In this document: one piece after another, positions 8,314 to 16,819 of the stretch
Position numbering within the stretch: the first letter of the stretch is position 1
Layout: each line of letters starts with the position of its first letter
NCBI RefSeq assembly: GCF_012641075.1
Contig: NZ_JAAXLJ010000006.1
Coordinates: 1 to 64,000 of the forward strand
DNA: 64,000 nt
Direction of reading: 5' to 3'
DNA from: Secundilactobacillus angelensis
GTDB lineage: Bacteria; Bacillota; Bacilli; Lactobacillales; Lactobacillaceae
Translations under genes and position numbers: made by a program
The notes under the pieces: model-generated
What the model saw: only the letters and a program-made list of their open reading frames with translations
What the model was told of the DNA's origin: nothing
The model's database searches: none

Positions 8314-9504
8314 TTATTTAGTTAGTCGTTCAACGTCACGAACAATCATTAATTCTTCATCCGTCGGGATTAACAATGTCTTGACTTTCGCATCGGCTGT
8401 AGACAAATCACGTTCAACACCACGAATATGATTCTTTTCTGGGTCGACTGCAATACCAAAGTAGCTTAATTTGTCAGCAACTTCTTGACGAATAGGAATA
8501 TCGTTTTCACCAACACCGGCAGTAAAGACAATGGCGTCAACACCGTTCATTTCAGCGATATATTGGCCAATGTAGCGAACAATCCGGTTGATGTACATGT
8601 CACGAGCAAGGTGAGCCTTGTCGTTATCATCTTGAACCTTTTCAAGGTCACGCATATCTGCTGAGTATTCTGACACACCCAGTAAACCGGATTTCTTGTT
8701 CAAGATATTAATCATGTCGTTAGGATCCTTAATGTTTAACTTTTCCATCAAGAAGGTCACTAACGAAACGTCAATGTCACCTGAACGCGTAGCCATCATG
8801 ATACCTGCTAAAGGTGTGAAGCCCATAGAAGTATCAAACGACTTACCATTCTTAACGGCAGTGATTGAAGCACCAGCACCAATATGCAAGGTGATCAGCT
8901 TCAAATCTTCCAACGGCTTACCGAGCATGGCAGCTGCACGACTGGCAACATAGCGGTGACTGGTTCCGTGTGCACCATACTTACGAGCACCGTATTTCTC
9001 GTAGTACTCGTATGGAATGGCGTACATGTAATTAGTCTTTGGCATCGTTGTGTGGAATGAGGTATCAAAAACTGCCACATTGGGAACATCGGGTAAAATC
9101 TTTCTGAATGCCCGGATACCCATAGCTTCAGCTGGGTTATGCAAAGGTGCATATTCAGCTAAATCTTCAATCTTCTTTAAAACATCATCGTCAACTAGGA
9201 CTGAATCAGTAAAGAATTCACCACCAGCAACGACCCGGTGACCAACACCGGTAATTTCGTTATAGTTAGCAATGATTTTCAAATCAATCAGTTTGTCCAG
9301 CATCAGGTTGATTGCTTGTTCGTGATCATTAACGTCTTGAACGTTTTCAAACTTCTGACCATCGCCATACTTGATGGTAACGATTGAATCCTTTAAACCG
9401 ATTCGTTCGATAACGCCACTAGTGATGACTTTTTCTGAAGGTACTTCGAATAATTTGAACTTTAATGTTGAACTTCCTGCATTGACGGCAAGTGTTTTTC
9501 CCAT
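8314..9504 (-). CDS. ackA: Acetate kinase
   Basis: Acetate kinase (396 residues, normal length) converts acetyl phosphate and ADP to acetate and ATP, the energy-yielding end step of acetate formation in lactobacilli. Signatures seen are [15 protein letters not shown] at the N-terminus, GHRVVAGGE with the acetyl-phosphate Arg, D-T-S-F-H-T-T-M, the H-G-T-S-H block, LHIGAGAS, and F-T-A-G-V-G-E-N near the C-terminus. It starts 17 bases after the methyltransferase stop codon and has no separate promoter that I can see, so it probably shares a transcript with it and perhaps with the upstream com genes. Confidence 0.97.
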   Translation of the reverse strand: MGKTLAVNAGSSTLKFKLFEVPSEKVITSGVIERIGLKDSIVTIKYGDGQKFENVQDVNDHEQAINLMLDKLIDLKIIANYNEITGVGHRVVAGGEFFTDSVLVDDDVLKKIEDLAEYAPLHNPAEAMGIRAFRKILPDVPNVAVFDTSFHTTMPKTNYMYAIPYEYYEKYGARKYGAHGTSHRYVASRAAAMLGKPLEDLKLITLHIGAGASITAVKNGKSFDTSMGFTPLAGIMMATRSGDIDVSLVTFLMEKLNIKDPNDMINILNKKSGLLGVSEYSADMRDLEKVQDDNDKAHLARDMYINRIVRYIGQYIAEMNGVDAIVFTAGVGENDIPIRQEVADKLSYFGIAVDPEKNHIRGVERDLSTADAKVKTLLIPTDEELMIVRDVERLTK

Positions 9505-9521
9505 GTCATAATCTCCTTATG

Positions 9522-10544
9522 TTAACGCTTTAGTAAATCATTGAGTTCCCAGTCGACTAGTTCTGCAATGAACTTTGAAAATGCTGCTTGATCTTTAAAT
9601 GACGGAAATTCTCCGATCATTACCTTATCAGCCTGTTTGACATCTTTACCATGTCGTTGCAACAGCAGAATTGATTTTGCTGATTGCTCAGCCGTAAAGA
9701 GGTCTTTCGGCAACGCAAGCAAGCCTTGCAGATAAGCAGCCTCTTGGAGCCAAGATAACAGCCCCTTCGATTCAGTGGTTGAAAACAACTGACTTGGAAC
9801 TAAAAAGACACCGTAACCACCCGGTTTTACGTAGCGCATTGCTTGTTCCAATAATAGATGGTGTACAAACGAATGCCCTGACTGGGCGTGCGTCTTAAAG
9901 TTGGTGACCTTTTCATCAAGTGGATAATACCCAATTGGCAAATCAGATACAACTAGATCAGCTTCAGGAATCTGCAACTCGCCCAATGCATCTTGGTGCA
10001 TCAATGTGACGGCTGCTTTCTGCAAAGTGGTACTGATATCAGCCACTGACAGCAATGAATCATCATTATCAATGCCAATTGCTGTCACTTGTTCGTGAGT
10101 GGCATCCTTTAGTTGATTCATGATCGTTGTCAATAAATTGGCGGTTCCCACGGCTGGGTCAAGGATCGACAGATGATTTTGCTTTTCAACGAGTCGAATC
10201 ACAATGTAGCCCATGACCATACCAATACTATCAGGCGTCAGTTGATGATTACCTTGAATATCATCCTCGCGCATGGCCTTCAGCATTGCCAGCTGAATAC
10301 CTTGACGCACGGTTTCTGAATTCATTTCGTTGAGATCAACAGAATCATACAAGCCTCGAAGCTGTTGAACAACCGTTTCATCAGGCCGACCATCTTCCAC
10401 CTGAACGTGACCGTCGATTAGATTATCACCAGATTCAATAAAGGCGTCTAAGTAAGACGTTGCAAGCGCCTCTTTAAGTAGCTCGCTAGATTCATCAAGT
10501 ACTTTAAAAAACGCCTCGGTTTCTTTAATAGCCAGAATTGTCAA
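9522..10544 (-). CDS. Class I SAM-dependent methyltransferase (YtxK-like)
   Basis: A 340-residue protein related to the N6-adenine methylase domain of type I systems. The SAM motif reads L-D-P-A-V-G-T-A-N-L-L (about residue 130), and the catalytic motif is SDLPIGYYP in place of the usual N-P-P-Y. It has an N-terminal helical region of about 110 residues and no specificity or restriction partner. The family sits between comG and ackA in many lactobacilli and bacilli (ytxK). The altered catalytic motif makes a DNA methylation role uncertain; another substrate or loss of activity is possible. Confidence 0.85.
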   Translation of the reverse strand: MTILAIKETEAFFKVLDESSELLKEALATSYLDAFIESGDNLIDGHVQVEDGRPDETVVQQLRGLYDSVDLNEMNSETVRQGIQLAMLKAMREDDIQGNHQLTPDSIGMVMGYIVIRLVEKQNHLSILDPAVGTANLLTTIMNQLKDATHEQVTAIGIDNDDSLLSVADISTTLQKAAVTLMHQDALGELQIPEADLVVSDLPIGYYPLDEKVTNFKTHAQSGHSFVHHLLLEQAMRYVKPGGYGVFLVPSQLFSTTESKGLLSWLQEAAYLQGLLALPKDLFTAEQSAKSILLLQRHGKDVKQADKVMIGEFPSFKDQAAFSKFIAELVDWELNDLLKR

Positions 10545-10629
10545 CCTCCTGTCTTACTGGTTTCTCCACACAAATATAAGTTTACAAATATTCGTCCGGT
10601 AATTCAAGCGAACAGGGAAAATTTAACTC

Positions 10630-10794
10630 TCACTTCAATGATTTAGTTCGTAGTTTTTGCTCATAATGCTGAATCAAAACGTTATAAGCTTCCATTTGCC
10701 GATGATAACCCTCCAATTGAAAAAGTAAAATACCACTCAACAGGATTAAGAAAAACAGCGCCATGATGGTCACGAAACCTTGCCGACTAGTCAT
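10630..10794 (-). CDS. comGG: ComGG-like short membrane protein, end of the comG operon
   Basis: A 54-residue reading frame starting MTSRQGFVTIMALFFLILLS. It has a short polar start, one hydrophobic helix (about residues 7-26) and a charged helical tail ending in ...TKSLK. It overlaps comGF by 8 bases, in the position where comGG lies in other Firmicutes, and the Q-G-F-V-T pattern fits a minor pseudopilin. It is much shorter than typical ComGG (90-130 residues), so it may be truncated or a rapidly changing form. No in-frame extension past the TGA at 10630 is likely. The call rests on position and topology. Confidence 0.65.
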   Translation of the reverse strand: MTSRQGFVTIMALFFLILLSGILLFQLEGYHRQMEAYNVLIQHYEQKLRTKSLK

Positions 10795-11209
10795 GTTTAC
10801 CCCCAATCGATGTCGTGGCTGTAAATTGTTGGAATTTCGTTTTCGCGTTTATTTTTAAATGGCCATGGTCAACGTCAAATTCATAGTAGGACATGCCTTT
10901 AAAAAGTGGCATATAGCCACCCTTGTCCGTTGTCAGCATCAAGTTACCGTTGTGGCCTTTTAAATAGAAAATCCGCTCGTCGTCTGCGTTTGGAACAAGT
11001 TCAGCCTTTTGCAGATAAACCTTTCCCAAAGTAAACCGATATTTCTTGCCTTCAAGCTCCGCCAACATCTGATACCAAGCAAGCTGTTCGTCATATCGTT
11101 GCTGAGAATGAACGTTCAACATCTGAAAGCCAAATTGAAGACTTAATACCGCAAGCGCCGTCACGACCAAAGCAATAGACGTTTCAATCAGTGTAAAACC
11201 GGCTCTCAT
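10787..11209 (-). CDS. comGF: ComGF competence pseudopilin
   Basis: A 140-residue minor pseudopilin. The N-terminus RAGFTLIETSIALVVTALAV is a class III prepilin signal: Gly-Phe cleavage site, Glu at +5 and a hydrophobic helix. The rest matches the ComGF pattern, a beta-rich globular domain. It would be cleaved by the prepilin peptidase ComC (not in this window) and built into the DNA-uptake pseudopilus. The start overlaps the end of comGE by 4 bases. Confidence 0.88.
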   Translation of the reverse strand: MRAGFTLIETSIALVVTALAVLSLQFGFQMLNVHSQQRYDEQLAWYQMLAELEGKKYRFTLGKVYLQKAELVPNADDERIFYLKGHNGNLMLTTDKGGYMPLFKGMSYYEFDVDHGHLKINAKTKFQQFTATTSIGGKHD

Positions 11210-11409
11210 TTTGCCACCTGCTTTGGTTGTTTGAATTGGTCCTCAAACTGGTGACGAAGTTCGACAACGCGTTCCTGACGCTGTTCTAACTGGCTGGACA
11301 TGGAGACTTGTGCTTGTCCATAGAGAATCAGCCCCGTACTAATGAGCACTAATCCAATTAAGGCATCACTTAGAACAAAGGCGGCCTTATGCTGCTTCTC
11401 GATCAACAT
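11206..11409 (-). CDS. comGE: ComGE-like minor pseudopilin
   Basis: A 67-residue protein beginning MLIEKQHKAAFVLSDALIGL. It has a basic start, an A-F junction resembling a prepilin cleavage site, one membrane helix and a coiled polar tail rich in Gln and Glu. I place the start at the ATG at 11409 behind a G-rich ribosome site; it overlaps the comGD end by 23 bases and comGF by 4. No Glu is seen at +5, which is common in ComGE. Assigned by position and topology. Confidence 0.7.
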   Translation of the reverse strand: MLIEKQHKAAFVLSDALIGLVLISTGLILYGQAQVSMSSQLEQRQERVVELRHQFEDQFKQPKQVAK

Positions 11410-11845
11410 GATAGACCCCCCAACCCATTTGAATGACCAGTCGGTATTTTCGATGATCAATATCCGATAAAAACGTGACCGTTTGTGGTGAAATTGTTGC
11501 ATCCGAACGAATCAATAATTTCTCTGACCGCTCTGGGTGTAAACTCTTGGGAACAGCCAACGTCTTTTCATCTGTCTGCTTATCATTGGAGGTTCGAAAA
11601 ACAACCGGGTGACCTTCTTTAATGCTGATCTGAGTTTCTTGACCGTGATATTGTGCTTCATAGAGTGCTTGCTTCCAATAACTATCAAAACTGCTCCAGA
11701 ATGCCCGTTCAGTCTGAAGTGAGTTCCGCGAGAACCTTTGTCCACCAACCATGATTAGAATCAACAAACTGCTAATGATCACTAAGGTAATCAACATCTC
11801 AATCATTGTAAAACCCTCACGAGCCGGCCTTAACTTCGTCGCCAT
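11387..11845 (-). CDS. comGD: ComGD competence pseudopilin
   Basis: A 152-residue pseudopilin with a clear class III signal, REGFTMIEMLITLVIISSLL (Gly-Phe junction, Glu +5). I choose the ATG at 11845 (MATKLRPARE), preceded by AAGAAGGG; the longer frame to 11917 would overlap comGC by 101 bases. The overlap with comGC is then 29 bases, which suggests translational coupling. It has a role in the competence pseudopilus. Confidence 0.85.
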   Translation of the reverse strand: MATKLRPAREGFTMIEMLITLVIISSLLILIMVGGQRFSRNSLQTERAFWSSFDSYWKQALYEAQYHGQETQISIKEGHPVVFRTSNDKQTDEKTLAVPKSLHPERSEKLLIRSDATISPQTVTFLSDIDHRKYRLVIQMGWGVYHVDREAA

Positions 11846-12122
11846 TGATTTTGATCCCTTCTTTGACCGCAATTTTGACTTGCTTGGCAGTGAGATACCC
11901 CGCTTTTTGAAGTTCACCCAAACTGGCAGTCTTCTTGTCAGTTGAATCTAAATACGTATCCAACTGTGTTTGAACTACCGTTGTCATAGCACCAGTATGG
12001 ACCGTGTTCGCCCGGTCTTTTTGATGACTAATATTTGGTGCAATTATCAGAATTAACAGCCCTATTATGAAGAGAACTATTGTCATTTCTATCAAAGTAA
12101 ACGCGTTCTTTTTTCGTTTCAT
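11817..12122 (-). CDS. comGC: ComGC major competence pseudopilin
   Basis: A 101-residue major pseudopilin. The N-terminus reads KRKKNAFTLIEMTIVLFIIG, with Ala rather than Gly before the cleavage site, a change known to be tolerated by prepilin peptidases, and Glu at +5. The C-terminal domain has the D-T-Y-L and L-G-E-L-Q-K-A-G-Y-L-T pattern of ComGC. It would form the shaft of the transformation pilus. Its start codon touches the last base of comGB. Confidence 0.93.
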   Translation of the reverse strand: MKRKKNAFTLIEMTIVLFIIGLLILIIAPNISHQKDRANTVHTGAMTTVVQTQLDTYLDSTDKKTASLGELQKAGYLTAKQVKIAVKEGIKINGDEVKAGS

Positions 12123-13156
12123 TACAGTCCTCCAATTGTGTGATACATCGGCAAAAACAAACTAGCATAAGCACCAATAATAACGCCACCAATTAATACA
12201 AACGATAGTGGTTGAATCCAGGTCATCATGGTTTCTAATCGATCAGTTAACCGCTGATAATACAGCTCCGTTAACGCTTTAAGTTCCTTTACCAGATCAG
12301 TCTGTGGTTTCCCACTTTGAAATAACATCTCTAACTCATGAGGTAAGAAGTGAAATTGCATGATCACCTTGGGTAATGGTTGACCTGCTGCTAAGGCGGT
12401 TTCTAACTTGCCGCCTAATTGATAAAGCAGTGTCGTTGTCTTGGCTTGGCGCAGTGTTAATAGGATTTCTTGAAAGCCCAAGCCACCTTCAAACATAATG
12501 GTGAGTGTTGCGAGAAAATAGTAGCCATAATATGCTTTGACAATCGGTCCAATAATCGGAATTTGTGCGGTCTGTTCCACCCGCTTTAAAATTGGTTGTT
12601 GCCTAATCCCCTGGTATACACAAATACTGATCAATATCATTGGTACGATAGCTAGGCTCCACCACCAATTCTTTGTATGGGGCTGGTTGGTTGCGGCTAA
12701 CATCTCAATTTGGGGTAAAATGACCAGTTTCATACCCGTAATGATGACACCTAGTATGACGACCAGTATCAGCGGATATTGCAATAGCCGCTTAATTTTT
12801 TGATGCCGTTGATAGGCAGTCTGAAGCAGCCGGCTCACTTGTCCTAAACTTTGTGTTAACTGACCGTGTTCCTCTGCCAGGCGTAATTGCAAACCAATCT
12901 GATCATCCACAAAGGGTTCGAAGGTTTGACTAACCGTATACCCTGCGTGAAGTTGTTCATTGATCCAGCGTAAATCGGTCATCTGATGTCGGTACAGTAC
13001 TTCACAGAATTGAACCGCATGACGCACAGAAAAGCCCACGAGTAAAAGGTCACTAATTGTCCGAAAAATTTCTGACTGAGTACTGATTGACCAAGGCTTA
13101 CCCGGCTTTAAATCGCTGACAAACTTTTGCTGTAATTTGACCGTTTCTTCTTGCAT
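12122..13156 (-). CDS. comGB: ComGB pilus-assembly platform membrane protein
   Basis: A 344-residue type II secretion F-like protein with two T2SSF domains (about residues 30-145 and 220-340) and three hydrophobic segments (128-150, 165-185, 318-338). It anchors the ComGA ATPase at the membrane for pseudopilus assembly. The ATG at 13156 lies within the end of comGA (59-base overlap) with GGAGG 12 bases before it; a later start is possible but would cut into the N-terminal helices. Confidence 0.9.
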   Translation of the reverse strand: MQEETVKLQQKFVSDLKPGKPWSISTQSEIFRTISDLLLVGFSVRHAVQFCEVLYRHQMTDLRWINEQLHAGYTVSQTFEPFVDDQIGLQLRLAEEHGQLTQSLGQVSRLLQTAYQRHQKIKRLLQYPLILVVILGVIITGMKLVILPQIEMLAATNQPHTKNWWWSLAIVPMILISICVYQGIRQQPILKRVEQTAQIPIIGPIVKAYYGYYFLATLTIMFEGGLGFQEILLTLRQAKTTTLLYQLGGKLETALAAGQPLPKVIMQFHFLPHELEMLFQSGKPQTDLVKELKALTELYYQRLTDRLETMMTWIQPLSFVLIGGVIIGAYASLFLPMYHTIGGL

Positions 13157-14069
13157 CCGCTAAATTCTCCTCCCACTGTGGTGTCATCCCAAGTGTATGC
13201 TGCCAATTTTCAACTGGCCCATCCGCTAGATCGAGTAGTGCTGCCAAATCACCATTGGCTGTTGGCAGCAAGCGCTGATAGGCAACACCGGTCACCGCTT
13301 GGTTGAGCGCAGCCGAATCAATCCCTAGCTGGTTCAAACGAGTGACCGTTCCCTTGGCAGTTTGAGCATGAACACTGCTCAGTACTAAGTGCCCACTCAA
13401 AGCTGCATCCACAGCTGCTTTAGCTGTTTCACGATCCCGAATTTCGCCTACGATCAACACTTCCGGCCGATGCCGTAACGCGACCTTGATCAGAGCCTGA
13501 TAACTCATTTCTGCCGCCGGATTGACCTGCAACTGTAAAAAGTCAGGTGCGACGATTTCCGTAGGATCTTCGATGGCAAGCACGGATAAAGTCCGACTTA
13601 GCTCTTTAGCTAAGTGGTAAATCGTACTTGTCTTTCCAGAGCCTGTAGGACCAGCAAAAAGTACCAATCCGCGTTGGTCGCACCACTGCCTGAGTTGTAT
13701 CAGCTGTGATGATACTAAAAAAGCTAATCGCTGTTCCTTCAGGGGTAGCAACAATCTGATAACAATGGACTCTTGATTGATAAAATTGCCGACACTGGAT
13801 AATCTTAAATGAATCAGCTGGCCATCAACCTCCAAGGTTAACGCACCTAGCTGTGGCCGCCTTGTTTCCGTGATTGCCATGTTCGCACGGTATTTAAAGT
13901 GGGCAATCAATTGCTGTCCCTCGCTCATTGACAATTTCTTAACGACGCTTAAACCATCTCCGTGATGTTCAAACACCTTGTAATTATCGCCAACAGGTTG
14001 AATGTGCAGATCAGAACTGCCTGATGCCATGGCGGCACTCAGCAGCGTTTCACCTAATTCTTCTATCAT
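13098..14069 (-). CDS. comGA: ComGA traffic ATPase
   Basis: A 323-residue type II/IV secretion ATPase that powers assembly of the competence pilus on the inner face of the membrane. Walker A is GPTGSGKT (residues 140-147), the Asp box is IEDPTE (166-171), and Walker B is VLIVGEIRD (204-212), followed by the His box region S-S-V-H-A-Q-T. It is the first gene of comGA-GG, with a strong ribosome site (AGGAGGG). The promoter region 14070-14230 shows no clear SigA boxes and no clear competence sigma-factor site, which may mean control by an alternative sigma factor. Confidence 0.95.
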   Translation of the reverse strand: MIEELGETLLSAAMASGSSDLHIQPVGDNYKVFEHHGDGLSVVKKLSMSEGQQLIAHFKYRANMAITETRRPQLGALTLEVDGQLIHLRLSSVGNFINQESIVIRLLLPLKEQRLAFLVSSQLIQLRQWCDQRGLVLFAGPTGSGKTSTIYHLAKELSRTLSVLAIEDPTEIVAPDFLQLQVNPAAEMSYQALIKVALRHRPEVLIVGEIRDRETAKAAVDAALSGHLVLSSVHAQTAKGTVTRLNQLGIDSAALNQAVTGVAYQRLLPTANGDLAALLDLADGPVENWQHTLGMTPQWEENLADARRNGQITAKVCQRFKAG

Positions 14070-14233
14070 AACGTCCCTCCTATGGCTAACTACGCCAAGT
14101 CAATGAGGAGAGTTTGAGCGCAATAAAAAACAGCTGTGGCATAAGTCCATATTGATAAAAATTTCATTTGGTTTCTTGACTTAAAGACAATTTAAATTTT
14201 GCTTTTGTTCAATACTTTAATCTAGTCTAAATA

Positions 14234-14344
14234 TGTACCACAACTCAGATTCCGGCCATTTAACCCAAAAAAACGTATTCCGACAAAGTTCGACGGAATA
14301 CGTTTTTTTGCGTTAAATTCTGGAATCTACCGAGTTGTATCACA
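14234..14344. repeat. Long hairpin repeat, copy 1 (between comGA and yebC)
   Basis: Left arm TGTACCACAACTCAGATTCC and on through GGCCATTTAA; right arm TTAAATTCTGGAATCTACCG and on through AGTTGTATCACA. Together these form an imperfect outer stem. Inside is a separate perfect stem of about 15 bp (AAAAACGTATTCCG with CGGAATACGTTTTT) with flanking A and T tracts, able to terminate in both directions. The outer arms are nearly identical to those of the copy at 48593-48704, while the inner stem is unrelated. With the yebC terminator and the comGA upstream region, this fills the gene-free stretch 14070-14399. Confidence 0.85.
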
Positions 14345-14353
14345 CTCTCAATA

Positions 14354-14385
14354 AAAAAAGCTGCTCCCTATTTGGGAACAGCTTT
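14354..14385 (-). terminator. Terminator after yebC
   Basis: On the minus strand AAGCTGTTCCC, loop AAATA, then GGGAGCAGCTTTTTTT. The stem has one mismatch, with a seven-T tract, 15 bases past the yebC stop codon. Confidence 0.85.
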
Positions 14386-14399
14386 ACAATCTAATATGG

Positions 14400-15134
14400 T
14401 TATTCAACGCCTTCAGGCAAAGTTGCTGCTTCATAGACATCAGAAACATCATCGTTTGACTCAAGTTCGTCAATTAAACCTTGGTATTGAGAAACTTTGT
14501 CTTCCGGTACTTCAGTTGTGTTCTCAGGGAACATCCGAACTTCGGCAGTGTCCAAGTTGTACTTTTGTTGCAGCGCATCACGAACTGCTGTCAAACTCGA
14601 AGGATCTGAGAAAATTTCAAATTGATCATCGCTGGTCTTCATGTCATCAGCACCAGCGTCAAGTGCATCCATCAAAACCGTGTCTTCATCGGCATCGAGG
14701 CCATCACGTAAGATAACGATGTAGCCCTTACGATCAAACATGTAAGAAACTGAACCAGCAGCGCCTAAAGATCCACCATGATGGGTAAAGGCAGAACGAA
14801 CGGCAGCGGCTGTCCGGTTCTTGTTATCGGTCAAAGCGGCCACCATGATAGCAGTCCCACCAGGACCGTAGCCTTCATAAGTGATTTCTTCGAACTTCGC
14901 TCCACCAACACCAGAAGCCTTATCGATAGCGCGTTGAACGTTATCCTTAGGCATGTTAGCAGCACGAGCCTTATCCATCACCAAACGAAGTTGAGGGTTG
15001 TTTGCTGGATCAGGATCACCTGCTTTAGCGGCTTGATATAAGTCACGTGATATTTTTTGGAAGATTTTTCCACGCTTAGCATCTTGGGCGTTTTTACGCC
15101 CTTGGATGTTATGCCATTTTGAATGTCCTGACAT
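14400..15134 (-). CDS. YebC/PmpR-family protein (TACO1-like)
   Basis: A 244-residue protein starting [20 protein letters not shown], the family hallmark, with the conserved R-A-A-N-M-P-K-D-N and Y-E-G-Y-G-P-G-G blocks. Members were annotated as transcription regulators; recent work on YebC and the paralogue YeeI points to help with ribosomal synthesis of proline-rich stretches. It is cytoplasmic. A TATAAT box lies 46 bases upstream (complement 15180-15185), so it is probably a single-gene unit closed by its own terminator. Confidence 0.95.
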   Translation of the reverse strand: MSGHSKWHNIQGRKNAQDAKRGKIFQKISRDLYQAAKAGDPDPANNPQLRLVMDKARAANMPKDNVQRAIDKASGVGGAKFEEITYEGYGPGGTAIMVAALTDNKNRTAAAVRSAFTHHGGSLGAAGSVSYMFDRKGYIVILRDGLDADEDTVLMDALDAGADDMKTSDDQFEIFSDPSSLTAVRDALQQKYNLDTAEVRMFPENTTEVPEDKVSQYQGLIDELESNDDVSDVYEAATLPEGVE

Positions 15135-15240
15135 TTCACGACTCCTCTTTTCTTAATTATATTCGTTTACACAGACCTTATTATAATATCACGCGGTGAA
15201 TTTCAATACAACCGGTCAGCAATGAAACCGGTAAAATTTT

Positions 15241-16722
15241 CTAGCCTGCTTGTACGATGGCTAAAATAAACATTGCTATAACGGCAATCACTTGAATGAT
15301 ATCAAATAAGAAATGGGTCAAAATGACCTGCCAAATATTTCTGGAAAAATAATAGATTAAGCCAAATAACGCGCCGACAAACATGTAGGGAATCATCTGA
15401 ACAATCTCACCATGAAAATTATTCCAGTGCACCAAACCAAATGCAATCGAGGAAACAATCAGCATCAGCCAAGTGAATGCCCCCCGGCCTCGCCATTGAT
15501 AAAACAAGGCGTGTCTGAAGACAATTTCCTCGGCAAATGGTGCCATCAACGTGGTTAAACTGGCCACTAATGCCAGCCCCGCTGTTTGGATGCTCATGAT
15601 TGTCGATGAACCAGAACTGGCAAGACCAACTAATGTTAACCCTTGTCGAACAGCACTTAATAACATGTATGCAGCTATGACACCGCAAATTGCAACTAAT
15701 AGTCCGCTGCCCAAATGATGCTTAAACCGGTGCCAATGATCACTTAACACGTCATGATATACATAAATTGCAGTGCACAAACCAATTAGAAAAATCAGAT
15801 CCACTAAAATGATTCGAATCCACTTATCGGTAGTGACCTCTGCCACTACAGCACCTAAACCCAGCTCAAGCACTGGAATCGCAATGGCAACTAGTGTTTT
15901 TATCGCCGATACGGACTGGCGTTGAATAACTGGACGAACCTCATGCGGCTGACGTGCGAAATCAATTTGAGATGACCCATTGGCGGAAATTTGCACTGCG
16001 AACCGTTTTGTCTTCAACAGCCAGTAGGCTGCAAAACTAAACACAACAGCGTATAGCAGGCTGGTCCAAACATTCATTCCAGCAGTATTGTCTAACGTCC
16101 CAAAAGCTAGTATATCAAACCCATCAATTAAACCATGTCCAATGATCGGCAGCCACAGACTGTTCGTCACTAGGTACACTGCTGCAAAAAAGAAGCCTAA
16201 ACCAACTGCTTCAAGCATCTGAACCAAAGTCATGGTCAAACTGCCACCAGAAGCATTAATCAGGTGAACTAAGCTGAACATGAGACCACTTACAACAGCG
16301 GTGAGTACTGGGCCAATTTGATAACGCTGCCGCATTGCGCTAACCAGCACACCCCGGAAAACATATTCTTCAAATAAACCAACTGAAAAACCAAGTAAAA
16401 TTGCCATCAAAATGTGGCTGACCGTGATCTGAAATTCAGGGTGTAATGTCGCATCACCCAATAAAACAATGACCACTGGTACCACTAACACCCATTGATG
16501 ACGAACACCGGCGTGCCACCAGCTGACCTTTGCTTTTGGATACCAGCGGTTAAATCCCCACCAGCAACCAAAAGCGAGTACCTCCGTAATCAGTTGCACG
16601 CCCATTTGAGTAACCGCCGGCACAAGGGCTGCTGTGAGTCGTCCCACAATGGCCGTCAGGGTGATTATAATAACGGTGATTACCACTGTTGCAACTGATA
16701 ATAGCCCTGCTCTGAGTTTCAT
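15241..16722 (-). CDS. Double-domain CPBP (CAAX-type) membrane protease
   Basis: A 493-residue polytopic membrane protein with two separate CPBP/Abi glutamic protease domains. Domain 1 carries F-E-E-Y-V-F-R-G (about residue 138) with the later F-S-L-V-H and I-I-G-H-G-L-I-D motifs. Domain 2 carries A-E-E-I-V-F-R-H (about residue 398) with F-G-L-V-H-W-N and L-T-H-F-L-F-D. Each half has about six hydrophobic helices; a soluble linker (residues 240-275) joins them. Both Glu-Glu and His sets look complete. Single-domain CPBP proteins in lactobacilli act in bacteriocin immunity or peptide processing; here no bacteriocin gene is near. The function is open. Confidence 0.85.
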   Translation of the reverse strand: MKLRAGLLSVATVVITVIIITLTAIVGRLTAALVPAVTQMGVQLITEVLAFGCWWGFNRWYPKAKVSWWHAGVRHQWVLVVPVVIVLLGDATLHPEFQITVSHILMAILLGFSVGLFEEYVFRGVLVSAMRQRYQIGPVLTAVVSGLMFSLVHLINASGGSLTMTLVQMLEAVGLGFFFAAVYLVTNSLWLPIIGHGLIDGFDILAFGTLDNTAGMNVWTSLLYAVVFSFAAYWLLKTKRFAVQISANGSSQIDFARQPHEVRPVIQRQSVSAIKTLVAIAIPVLELGLGAVVAEVTTDKWIRIILVDLIFLIGLCTAIYVYHDVLSDHWHRFKHHLGSGLLVAICGVIAAYMLLSAVRQGLTLVGLASSGSSTIMSIQTAGLALVASLTTLMAPFAEEIVFRHALFYQWRGRGAFTWLMLIVSSIAFGLVHWNNFHGEIVQMIPYMFVGALFGLIYYFSRNIWQVILTHFLFDIIQVIAVIAMFILAIVQAG

Positions 16723-16748
16723 AAGATACTCCCCCCAATGTTCAAATT

Positions 16749-16800
16749 AAAAAAAGCAGACCACACCGTCTTCTACCAGAAAATAGTGTTGAGTCTGCTC
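16749..16800 (-). terminator. Terminator after ccpA
   Basis: On the minus strand AGCAGAC, an interrupted stem ending in CAC, a 20-base loop, GTG, then GTCTGCT followed by a seven-T tract. It lies 20 bases past the ccpA stop codon and just upstream of the CPBP gene's ribosome site. Confidence 0.8.
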
Positions 16801-16819
16801 ATTTGTTAACCATAAATGA

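Noticed and set aside
13098-13156. Frameshift between comGA and comGB
   Set aside because: The 59-base overlap looks odd, but both proteins are complete with normal ends, so no shift is needed.
14070-14230. Competence sigma-factor box ahead of comGA
   Set aside because: I found no clear match to known cin-box or SigH patterns; the AT-rich sequence allows too many weak hits.
15211-15232. Short ACCGGT inverted repeat after the CPBP gene as a terminator
   Set aside because: Only a 6-bp core stem and no T tract; too weak to list as a feature.
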